Assembly: GCA_028641055.1 (NCBI GenBank)
Contig: CM054059.1
Span: 110,372,263-110,436,262 of the forward strand
DNA length: 64,000 nucleotides
Direction of reading: 5' to 3'
DNA from: Alopecurus myosuroides
Lineage: Eukaryota > Streptophyta > Magnoliopsida > Poales > Poaceae
The notes beneath the pieces are model-generated. The model was not told where the DNA came from and searched no databases. It worked only from the letters and a program-made list of their open reading frames with translations. Each line of letters begins with the position of its first letter. Position 1 is the first letter of the stretch. Position numbers and translations under genes: made by a program. Below, piece by piece: positions 1 to 9,907 of the stretch.

Positions 1-417
1 CGGCGGCGGAATAATTTTTCGAGGATGGAATGAGGCTTAGGATTCCCTCGGGGCTAGGCACGCCAAAGATGACCCCCGGAGGTGGGCCAGGGTGGCCACA
101 CCCCTAGGTGGCGCGGCCAGGGGGCGTCACCCCTAGGTGTGGGCCCCTGGTGGCCCCCTCCGGCTCTCCTTCTGGTTGAGTTCCTCCTCTGAACTTTTAG
201 GAACCCCCGGATGTCCCCTTTTTCTTCTAATCTTCTGAAATATGGTATCTCGACGATGCTTTTCTCATCAGATTTCTGGTCCCGGTGTTTATTCTCCAAA
301 AATTATAAAACATGCAAAATAAGATAAAATAACATAAGAGATGCATCATAACATGAAATATATCGATGAATAACAGAAAATTATGATATAAAGTAGTGAT
401 GCAAAATGGACGTATCA
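1..417 (-). repeat. 3' LTR (first part) of the Athila element
   Basis: The sequence aligns base for base, with a few percent differences, with 8871-9292 near the right end of the same element. It is followed inward by the polypurine tract. Only the U3 start is present; the remaining LTR, about 1.1 kb, lies left of the window. Confidence 0.88.
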
Positions 418-432
418 ACTCCCCCCAAGCTT
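418..432 (-). other. Polypurine tract of the Athila element
   Basis: On the minus strand this reads AAGCTTGGGGGGAGT immediately before the LTR start. It is the expected plus-strand primer for reverse transcription. The same 15 bases recur at 2087-2101. Confidence 0.75.
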
Positions 433-3019
433 AGACCTCGCTTGTCCCCAAGCGAAACTGAACTCAGAAAACATGACCACAAGTTTATGGAGTGAAGATT
501 CGATAAATAAAATACGGACGAGAAGCATCACATTTACCTATGCACCAATCATTTCAGACAGAAACTTCCTCTCATATAACTTAACTTGAAACAAGTAAAG
601 GGAGTCACAAACAAAGATGCAAAAGAGAGAGTCAAAATTGGTAATGGCAAACTTCATTCTTGGTCAGAGAACATTTAATGAAATTATACTTATCTTAGGT
701 GAAGTCTTTATACCAAGGTTTATAATGTAGAGATTAACATGTTTAATTATAACAACTCTTTTACAATGATTCATAGCTTTCAAAATAATATTCATTCATA
801 TAATAAAGCATGTGCTAAACAAAGAAAGATAGAAAGCATGATTGAATAAATCAACATATAGATGATGAGAACACAACAACTCAAATGATTGCTGGAGACA
901 GAAAGGAATGGGTTTACTGACTCAACATAAAAGTAAAAGATAGGCCCTTCGCAGAGGGAAGCATTGATCACTCATGTGCTAGAGCTTTTATTTTAATAAA
1001 CAGAGGTATAAAATGCATGACACTCCTCCCATCTATCTTACACAAACCATGGCTAACCGAATCCTCGGATGCCTGCCAACAATCACAAACAGTGGAGGAG
1101 TGTCTAAATTTTGAGAGGTGTATATTTATGTCAACGAATGGCAAACAGAAAATACAGTACGTCACAAGCCAACTAGACTCACAAGAGAGACTCCCATAGA
1201 AGGACGCAACTGGTATAGAAGGTCATCCCTCTTTCGCTTTTGTTCACACAATTATGCTTTGACTGATAAATTAGGGGCAAAAAGAGTGAAGAGAATTTGT
1301 ATTATTATTTGGGGCTGGGAACCCTGCTGCCAGCTCTTCTAGCATTTGGATAAGCGGATGAAGCCACTAGTCCAGGTGTGCGAGTCCAATCAACGAGTGA
1401 GACAAAGATTCTCTATTTGCGTCCTCATGAGCTAAAACAGGAACATGAGTAATTTGAAAGTTTTAAAGGTAGCACATGAGTAATTTACTTGGAGTGGCGG
1501 TGAAATACCACATGTAGGTAGGTATGGTGGACACGAATGGCAAGGTTTTGGCTTTTAGGTTTGGATGCACGAGAAGCATCTCTCAGTACAGGGTTTTTGG
1601 CTAGCAAGGCTGGGTAGCAAGCATAAGAGTTGAAGGAAAACAAACAAATATACATATGATGAAACCAATCATGCAATCTTCATTGAAAGCTCAAGCGATC
1701 TTAACTTGTGAATACTAAGTTTATGAGCTAATATGCAAATTCCTCTTTCTTATACTAGCAACTCAAATTATTATTTTTGCTGACCCAAGCTAAGTTTTCC
1801 AAAACCAACTAGGTTAACTTGATGATCTCTAGAGTGATACTAAATACTAATAGCAAGCTCAATCATATGACAGAAGTTGAAAACTGAAATAAAGTGCATA
1901 GAAAGTAGATGATGAAACTTCTCATTAATATTTCGAACCGGCAACTCACACCAACGGATACAAACATAACCAACTAGGGAGAGACACTTCCATACTGCAA
2001 ACCATCCTATATGATAATTTCTCTACTCATGATATGACTCTACTGAAAAAGTAAAAAGATGAAAGATAGTGATGTGATACCGCGGCACTCCCCCCAAGCT
2101 TCGAACAAGCCGAGGGCATGCCAAACCCATGACGAATCAATTCTTCGGTGGTGGTGGTGAATCCTTCTCGATGAGCTTATCAATTGATTTCTTCAGATCT
2201 TCAATCGCGAACATAAGCATACGCATCACCTCTGTATTGCGATCAATACAGTTTGCATGCCTGTCAGACGGTGAATCCCAGCCACCAAGAATTTTCCCCC
2301 ACTCTTCCTTAGGTTGAGAGCTTCCTTCATCTGCACGGTTAGAACGATTCATATCCTACATAGAGGGCAAATCTCTATTGGGCACCTTTTTGCACTGATA
2401 ATCATGAATTAATGTGTGGAAGTAGTTCTTGACTCCCGCAGCAGGCGTCTTCGAAGCTAGGGAGTAACATGGAACCTTCCCTCAGGTTCTCATCCGCGCG
2501 TTTATCTTGAGCTTCAAGGGGTTAGCAACCACCCTAATGCTTGCGACGGTGGCGCGTGGACGCACTCGTGGGTTTTCCTCTACATCTCCTTCAGTACCAC
2601 TCTCGATCTCCTCCTTCAGCTTCAGGTCTTGGACATCATCTTATTTTGTTCCCTTCCCCTTGTTGTCGTTGGCGGAGACGATGATGCTTCTAGAACCAAA
2701 AATAGATCCCGGCAGAAACAACTCAAAACAGAAACACGACGAGAAAACGATATACGAACCGCGGGGGTCCGGGGGATTATATAGCAAAAAGTTTCATAAC
2801 GAAAGGAAAGTCCAGGTCGAAAACGAGTCGGAGAGGGGCTCCGGGGCGCCCACACCATGGGCTGACGCGGCCAGGGTGGGCCCGCGCCACCCTATGGTGT
2901 GGAGCCTCCAGGCTCCGTCTCCCTCTCGTTTTCGGCTCATAAATTTTCATATTTTCTAAAAACAGTAAAAATATAAGTTGTAAGATGTTTCACGAACATT
3001 TTCTTACCAAAACTGTTAC
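433..3019 (-). other. Long 3' non-coding region of the Athila element
   Basis: This 2.6-kb stretch lies between the integrase end and the 3' LTR. It is mostly AT-rich with stops in all frames and holds one small open frame (2137-2352) and a second polypurine-like tract (2087-2101). The 2860-2930 part is GC-rich and resembles the LTR text about wide plains of GGGC/CCC. An env-like gene, which some Athila relatives have here, is not visible. Confidence 0.6.
2137..2352 (-). CDS. Small hypothetical ORF downstream of Athila integrase (71 aa)
   Basis: It starts with MNRSNRADEG and ends in a proline run (DSPPPPKN). The middle, MLMFAIEDLKKSIDKLIEK, looks like an amphipathic helix or short coiled coil. 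The protein is hydrophilic, without a signal peptide or membrane segment. It lies in the 3' region of the element on the coding strand, between integrase and the polypurine tract, where no standard gag-pol domain is expected. I recall similar short frames in related grass elements but cannot confirm conservation here. It could be a chance frame. Confidence 0.35.
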   Translation of the reverse strand: MNRSNRADEGSSQPKEEWGKILGGWDSPSDRHANCIDRNTEVMRMLMFAIEDLKKSIDKLIEKDSPPPPKN

Positions 3020-4269
3020 CTATTCGAAAACTGACTCTGCAGTTTCTGAAATATGCTTCTTAATAAACTCCTCCGGGATCATGGCTTGAATACAATAAAC
3101 ATTTTCATTATAAGGATCTCCATAAATATAATGCTTGAGTCTTTGGCCATTCACCACTTGTGAAGAGTCGTCTTCAAGGGAAACAATTTTAATTGCCCCC
3201 GAACGATATACCTCTTCGATAACAAAAGGTCCTTCCCATCTCGAGAGTAATTTTCCTGCAAAAAATCTGAGACGAGACCTATATAATAGCACTTTCTCAC
3301 CAACATGAAATTCTCTTTTAATAATTCTCTTAACATGCCATCTTTTAACTTTCTCTTTAAAGTGCTTAGCATTTTCATATGCTTCACTCCTCCATTCATC
3401 TAAAGAACTTAAGTCAAGCAACCTTTTCTCACCGGCAAGTTTAAAATCTCTATTTAGGTCTTTCACTGCCCAATAAGCTTTGTGTTCTAATTCTAGGGGC
3501 AAGTGACAAGATTTTCCATAAACCATTTTATAAGGAGACATGCCCATGGGATTTTTGTAAGCAATTCTATAAGCCCACAGAACATCATTTAATTTCTTAG
3601 CCCAATTTTTTCTAGATTTGTTAACAGTCTTTTGCAATATAGATTTGATCTCTCTATTTGATAATTCTACTTGCCCACTAGTTTGAGAATGATAGGGTGA
3701 AGCAATTCTATGATTAACATCATATTTAGCAACGGTTTTTCTAAAACCACCGTGAATAAAATGAGAACCCCCATCATTCATAAGTATCTAGGCACACCAA
3801 ACCTAGGGAAAATAATGTCTATAAGCATTTTTAATGAGGTTTCACCAGCAGCACTTTTAGTAGGTATAGCTTCTACCCATTTAGTAACATAATCAATAGC
3901 AACAAGAATATGAGTGTAGCCTTTTGAAGGAGGGAAAGGACCCATAAAGTCAAAATCCCAACAATCAAATGGTTCAATAACAAGAGAATAATTCATAGAC
4001 ATTTCATTACGTCTAGAAATATTTCCAACCCTTTGATATTGATGACAAGATAAAATAAATTTTCTAGCATCCTTAAAGAGAGTAGGCCAATAAAGAACTG
4101 ATTGTAGAAGTTTATGTGAAGTTCTATCTCCAGCGTGATGTCCTCCATAAGCACTACTATGACATTTTCTCAATATCTCTTGTTGTTCATTTTCAGGAAC
4201 ACATCTTCTCATAATACCATCAACACCTTCCTTATATAAGTGTGGGTCATCCCAAAAATAATGCCTCAA
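3020..4269 (-). pseudogene. Athila integrase, frameshifted
   Basis: The N-terminal part (4269-3778) shows the HHCC zinc-binding region: His-His in YGGHHAGDRTSH and then CHQYQ, where the second zinc-ligand Cys appears to be Tyr. It continues into the first catalytic Asp region (WDFDFMGPFPPSKGYTHIL). The second part (3781-3020) has the second Asp (NDGGSHFIHG), the catalytic Glu (SGQVELSNREIK) and a C-terminal region ending near HISETAESVFE. The two frames meet at 3778-3785, where a one-base loss shifts the frame just before the second catalytic Asp. The product would insert cDNA into the genome, but this copy cannot make an intact enzyme. Confidence 0.88.
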
Positions 4270-4345
4270 ATCATAGAAGAATTTTCTTGTTTACTGAGCT
4301 GTAAAGGTAGGACGCAAATACTTCGAAACAATAAAGTTAGCATAA

Positions 4346-5830
4346 TCAGCATACCATGGACTCTCTTGAGAGCTCATTAGGAAAACTATCATTAACAGGA
4401 ATAGGGTCATCAGAAATATATTCTAATCTAGACAGATTATCAGCAACAGGATTTTTAGCACCCTTCCTATCCACAGTTTGTAAATCAAACACTTGTAAAA
4501 GAAGCACCCATCTAATAAGCCTAGGCTTAGCATCTTTCTTTTCCATGAGGTACTTGATAGCAGCATGATTAGTATGAATAGTAACTTTAGAATCAACAAT
4601 ATACTGCCTAAATTTATCACAAGCAAAAACTACAGCTAGGAATTCTTTCTCAGTGGTAGCATAATTCTTTTGAGCAGCATCAAGATTTTTACTAGCATAA
4701 TGAATAACATTTAACTTCTTATCTACCCGCTGTCCTAGAACAACACCCACAACATAATCACTAGCATCACACATAATTTCAAAAGGTAAATTCCAATCAG
4801 GTGGTTGAACAATAGGGGCAGATATTAAAGCCTTCTTTAAAATTTCAAAAGCTTCTTTACAATCTTCATCAAAAACAAATGGTACATCTTTTTGAAGAAG
4901 ATTAGTAAGAGGTTTTGATATTTTAGAGAAATCTTTAATAAACCTTCTATAGAAACCGGCATGACCAAGAATACTACGAATACCTTTAACATCCCTGAGA
5001 CAAGGCATTTTCTCAATAGATTCAACTTTAGCTCTATCAACTTCAATACCTCTTTTAGAGATTTTATGTCTAAGAAAAATTCCTTCATTAACCATAAAAT
5101 GGAATTTCTCCCAATTAAGAACAAGATTAGTCTCCTCACATCTCTGTAAAACTTTATCAAGATTCTGCAAACAATTATCAAAAGAAGTTCCATAGACGGA
5201 GAAATCGTCCATGAAGACTTCCACAATTTCTTCACAAAAACCTTGACAGATAGCAGACATGCATCTTTGAAAAGTAGCAGGAGCATGACATAAACCAATA
5301 GGCATACATCTATAAGCATAGGTTCCATAAGGACAAGAGAAAGTTGTTTTCTCTTGATCAAGCTTTTTAACAGCAATTTGAGAAAACCTAGAATAACCAT
5401 CAAGAAAGCAGAAATGAGTTTTCTTAGACAACCTTTCTAACATTTGATAAATAAAAGGCAAAGGATAATGATCTTTCTTAGTGACTTTGTTAACCTTCCT
5501 AAAATCAATGCACATCCTATAACCAACCACTACTCTTTGAGGAATAAGTTCATTATTTTCATTTGGCACAACAGTCATCCCTCCTTTCGTAGGGACACAA
5601 TGCACAGGACTAACCCATCTACTATCAGCGATAGGATAAATAATGCCAGCATCAAGGAGTTTCAATACCTCATTTCTTACCATATCCTTCATTTTAGGAT
5701 TTAAACGGCGTTGATGTTCAACAACTGGCTTTGCATCACGCTCAATATTAGTAGCATACTGACATATCGTAGGAGAAATTCCCTTCAAATCATCAAGAGT
5801 ACAACCAATAGCACCTCTGTGTTTCTTCAA
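4346..5830 (-). pseudogene. Athila reverse transcriptase and RNase H
   Basis: A 494-codon frame holds the RT core (template-binding [20 protein letters not shown], active site [11 protein letters not shown]) followed by the thumb ([19 protein letters not shown]) and the RNase H domain ([17 protein letters not shown], then [17 protein letters not shown]). Upstream, the frame is cut by a TAG at about 5837, in a stretch that otherwise reads on as RT N-terminus. Downstream, several stops separate it from integrase. The RT catalytic pair of Asp residues is present, so the damage is to the polyprotein frame rather than to this active site. Confidence 0.9.
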
Positions 5831-5940
5831 TATCCCCTATAATCGCTCCTCTTCTTTATCAGAAAGTTGAGAACTAATAATAACAGGATGTAATTTCTTA
5901 TCATCAATATGAGCATATTTAAAATTATCAGGCAAAGGCT

Positions 5941-6765
5941 TTAAATCAAAAACAGGATCTTCCTTGGGTGGTAATGTTGTACCCAAGTCTTCATAGGTAA
6001 ATTATGTTTCAGCATTGCTGGCTGATGTAGGAAAATCTCATCAATTTCATTCCTTTCTTCCATAAAGACATCACTTTCGTGGTCTTCCATGTATTGCTGG
6101 AAATGATTGTTAGGAGCAAGAGCAATAGCAGCCAATTGTTCAACTTTATAATTCTCGTTAGGCAATTCAGCTTCATAAGGTGCTTTAGCAAATTTGGAGA
6201 AATTAAATTCATAAGACTCTCCATAAAACTTTGTAAGAATTTTCTCCTTTTTACAATCAATAACATCACCACAAGTATTTAAGAAAGGTTTACCAAATAT
6301 GATAGGACAAGTATCACTAGCAGAAGTGCCTAGTACTAGAAAATCAGCAGTATATTTAGTTTTACCACATAAGACCTCCACATCTCTAACAATACTAATT
6401 GGAGAAATAGTTTCCCTATTAGCAAGTTGAATAATCACATCAATGTATTCAAGCTCACAAGAACCAATTTCATGCATGATATATTTATAAAGCTCATAAG
6501 GAATAGCACTAGAAATAGCACCAATATCACATAAACCATAATAACAATGATCACCTATCATGACAGATAGCACAGGAACACTAGGTTTCCTAGATTTACT
6601 AGGATGAGAGACAATATTAGAAGCATCTTCACAAAATATAAGGTGTCCCTCTTCTACATTTTCAGAAACAAGGTCCTTTACTATTGCTACTATAGGTTCT
6701 ATAGATATTTTTGCCTCAGGTTCTACAAGTTTCTTTGCACTTTTATTAATCACGCTAGCTAACAT
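5941..6765 (-). pseudogene. Athila aspartic protease region
   Basis: A 274-codon frame contains the retropepsin-like start LCDIGAISSAIPYELY, in which Asp-Ile-Gly replaces the more usual Asp-(Leu/Ser/Thr)-Gly, followed by the beta-rich body (FLVLGTSASDTCPIIFGKPF) with the second conserved segment IIFGKPFL. It would cut the Gag-Pol polyprotein. The frame is separated from gag by stops at about 6766-6846 and from RT by stops at 5831-5940, so it is part of a decayed polyprotein. Confidence 0.8.
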
Positions 6766-6846
6766 AGACTATTCTTTTACCTTAGCAGGGAAAGGCATCT
6801 TCTCAATATAAGGTTCAGGCACAATAGAATCAATAGTATGAAACCT

Positions 6847-7581
6847 CTATATCTCTAGCAGGAACATAATTAATAGTATCTTTATAAGGTGCATGATACT
6901 TATCCCATTCCTTAATATCAATGTAAGAAGAAAAGGCCTTATACAAGTTTGCAGCAACTTGAGAATCAAGACCATAAACAACACTAACATTATGAAATCC
7001 TCAGATGACATAAAGGTTTTAATGCATTCATAGTCATAATTTATACCTGACTTTCTACCTTTGTCACTCTCCCATGCTTTAGTGTTTTCTTGAATACGGT
7101 CAAGAAGATCCCATTTAGCTTCATCCTTCATACGTGTAAATGATCCAGAACAAGAAGCATCCAATAAATCCTTATCATGAAGAGGAAGCCTTGCATAGAA
7201 ATTATTAATAACGATATTACTGGGGAGATCATGAATGGGGAATTTGAGCATTAGTAACTTCAATCTCCCCCATGCTTGGGCAATACTCTCTTCGTCATGA
7301 GGCCAAAAATTATATATATAATTCCGATTTCTATGGATTTCACTTGGAGGATAGAATTTATAATAAAAGAGAGGTACAATTTCCTCCCATTCAATAGTCT
7401 GGCTATTTTTCAGCAGTTTGAACCATTCAGCGGCTCGGCCTGTCAATGATATAGAGAATACTTTCCTCTTCACTTGGCTCATTGTAATACCTGCACACTT
7501 GAACAACTCGCATAATTCATGTAAAAAGAGCAAATGATCACCAGGATGGACATTTCCATCACCTGAATAGCAGTTATCCAT
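6847..7581 (-). pseudogene. Athila gag (capsid) remnant
   Basis: This 244-codon frame has the plant retrotransposon gag domain: LHELCELFKCAGITMSQVK, then LTGRAAEWFKLLKN, then the Trp-containing helix WEEIVPLFYYKFYPPSE and IAQAWGRLKLLMLKFP. The N-terminus of gag continues in another frame (7479-7790), which means a frameshift near 7500-7580. No CCHC zinc knuckle is visible in what remains. It lies directly downstream (minus strand) of the primer-binding site. Confidence 0.82.
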
Positions 7582-7750
7582 AACATGTTTAACATTGGGT
7601 CACTTACTACCCTAGCGGTGGCAGCAGTGCCCGCAAATAAGGACTCAAAAGGAGTTCCAAACATAGTGTAATAAAGCAGTAGACAGAAATAAAAACAATA
7701 CTTACAACAGAAGCTTCCTTTATCAATTCCACTTCCCAATAGCCCTTCAC

Positions 7751-7768
7751 TCCCCGGCAATGGTGCCA
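7751..7768 (-). other. Primer-binding site of the Athila element
   Basis: The minus strand reads TGGCACCATTGCCGGGGA, an 18-base match of the class common in Athila-type grass elements (usually assigned to tRNA-Asp). It marks the internal edge of the 5' LTR; about 16 bases separate it from the most likely LTR end. Confidence 0.8.
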
Positions 7769-7783
7769 GAAAATAGTCTTCAT

Positions 7784-9294
7784 GACCCACAAGTATAGGG
7801 GGTGTATCGTAGTACTTTCGATAAATAAGAGTGTCAAACCCAACGAGGAGCAGAAGGTGTTGACAAGCAGTTTCGATGAAGGAATAACTACAAATACTAG
7901 AAAACAGATTTGTAGGTTTTTTTTTGATATTGCAGATAAATAAAGTGCGAGTAAATAAAATGCAGTAGTAATAATCGCAGAAAGTGGCCCAATCCTTTCT
8001 TTAGAAAAGGACAAGCCGATGAGTTTACTTATGATTAACAAACGTTCTCGAGGACACACGGGAGGTTTCTGTCAACTGCTTTTGTTCCATGCAACTGAAT
8101 AAGGTTAGGTGTTTTGATAAGTGTTGTCTGGGTGATCCTATGGTAATGTACCGTCCCATCCAAGGCTAATACATACTTGTGATTATACCCCTTGCAAGCA
8201 TCCGCAACTATAAGAAAGTAATTAAGAAATAAATCTAACCACAACTTTAAACTCAGGGGTCCTACGCTCCCTCGTGTAACGGTTTCCTAACGTGGTTTTA
8301 GGTTTCTGTCACTCCGGCAACCCCACAATTAGTAGCCAAATATATGATGCATTCCCCTAGGCCCATAAACGGTGAAATGTCATGTAGTCGACGTTCACAT
8401 GACACCACTAGAAGAATAACACCACAACTTAAATATCAAACATTAAATATTATTCAACATTACTTCACTACTAACAACTTGACTTCTCCCATATCCTCAA
8501 GAACAACACGAACTACTCACAACACATCATATAGATCATGATCAGAGGTGATATAATGGATGATAACAATCTGGCCATAAAGTGCAAACACCGATAAATC
8601 TCACAAGCGTCAACTACTAACAAGTAATCCACACCGGGAGAGAGATCTAATGCAAAACAACGATAAAGGACCCTAATTGTTACATCGGTATGACGGTGGA
8701 TGATGAGTGTGATGGTGCTGGTGGTAATGACGATGATGATGACGATCTTGATGATGCTCGGAGTGATGACGGTGACGATGGCGGTGATTTCCCCTCTCCG
8801 AAGAGGAATTTCCCCGACAGATTTCTCCCTGCTAGAGAGCTTTTCTCTCTCAGGTGTTTTCCGCCCCACAGCGGCGGCGGAATAATTCTTCGTGAATGGA
8901 ATGAGTCTTAGGGTTCCCTTGGGGCCAGGCACGCCAAAGATGACCCCCGGAGGTGGGCCAGGGTGGACACACCCCTAGGTGGCGCGGACAGGGGGGCGCC
9001 ACCCCTAGGTGTGGGCCCCTGGTGGCCCCCCTCCGGCTCTCCTTCTGGCTGAGTTCCTCCTCTAAACTTTTAGGAACCCCCGTATGTCCCCCTTCTTCTT
9101 CTCATCTTCTGAAATATGGCATCTCGACGGTGCTTTTTCCATCAGATTTGTAGTCTTGGTGTTTATTCTCCAAAAATTATAAAACATGCAAAATAAGATA
9201 AAATAACATAAGCGATGGATCATAATATGAAATATATCGATCAATAACAGAAAATTCTGATATAAAATAGTGATTCAAAATGGACGTATCAACA
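7784..9294 (-). repeat. 5' LTR of the Athila element (about 1.5 kb)
   Basis: On the minus strand it starts TGTTGATACGTCCATTTTG and ends near CTTGTGGGTCA. Its terminal 420 bases are the partner of 1-417. It includes a GAT/GAC-rich low-complexity patch at 8700-8800. The internal boundary is uncertain by about 16 bases (7769-7785). No gene is present. Confidence 0.8.
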
Positions 9295-9907
9295 CCTTAT
9301 TCTCCTTGAACTTCTCTGGTGAGGGAGATTTTCGTTTCCACTATGAGGTCGTCTTGAAGGCGGTGACCAAACCTTACACGAGGTTGAGGCTATCTCCACA
9401 AGTAAGTTGGAGGCTCTCAACGAAACTTCTTGCAACAAGGTGGAGGCCCCAAGCACTAACCGTTTAGGGTGCTCAATACTCCCAAGAGGAACAATCTCTC
9501 CGGTGGCCAAGCACCCAAGAGTAACACACTGACGAACTTCTCTTTCACGAATCCCGTGGGGAACTCAAACCGATGCACCTAATGCAATGGCAAGAACACA
9601 CAAACTGGTCAAGTCCTTCTCTCCCAAATCCCACCAAAGCAACTAATGATATGGAGGGAGGAAGGAGGAAGAACAAGGAAAACAACAAATGAATCCCAAG
9701 ATCTATATCCAATAGATTCCCCTCACTAAGAGGAGATATTGATTGGTGGAATAGTAGATCTAGATCTCCTCTCTCTTTTCACTTAAAAGGGGCAAGAATC
9801 ATTGGAGGTATTGAGATAAACCCAAACTCTTGAAGGTCAACAATGGAGGAGAGAGGAAATGGGTTAGGCAGCCTCCTCTTGAGGAATAAGAAGGCTATTT
9901 ATAGCTT
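9295..9907 (-). repeat. LTR fragment of a third element, left part
   Basis: It joins 18720-19875 once the 8.8-kb insertion between them is removed; the last five bases, AGCTT (9903-9907), are the left copy of the target duplication. It is non-coding and resembles the inner part of a minus-strand LTR. Its left edge is cut by the Athila element, so it cannot be told whether this was a full element or a solo LTR. Confidence 0.65.

Larger units (their letters stand above)
1..9294 (-). mobile_element. Athila-lineage Ty3/gypsy LTR retrotransposon, truncated by the window
   Basis: Read on the minus strand the order is 5' LTR (right), primer-binding site, gag, protease, RT-RNase H, integrase, long 3' non-coding region, polypurine tract, start of the 3' LTR (left). 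The opening 420 bases match 8871-9294, which identifies them as the two LTR copies. Gag, protease and RT-RNase H lie in separate frames or behind stops, so no intact polyprotein remains. The RT and integrase text is of the Athila type found in grasses (RT YMDDF-like [10 protein letters not shown]; integrase DGGSHF). No envelope-like reading frame is visible between integrase and the 3' LTR. The outer right boundary lies at 9290-9294: the minus strand reads TGTTGATACG there, and either TG could be the terminus. The left end and its target duplication lie outside the window. Confidence 0.9.

Noticed and set aside
4837..5403. 188-codon minus frame in the Athila RT region
   Set aside because: Leu/Ile-rich shadow in the frame next to RT; the RT frame carries all motifs.
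8700..8800. GAT/GAC-rich stretch encoding poly-Asp in the Athila LTR
   Set aside because: Low-complexity LTR sequence, not a coding region.
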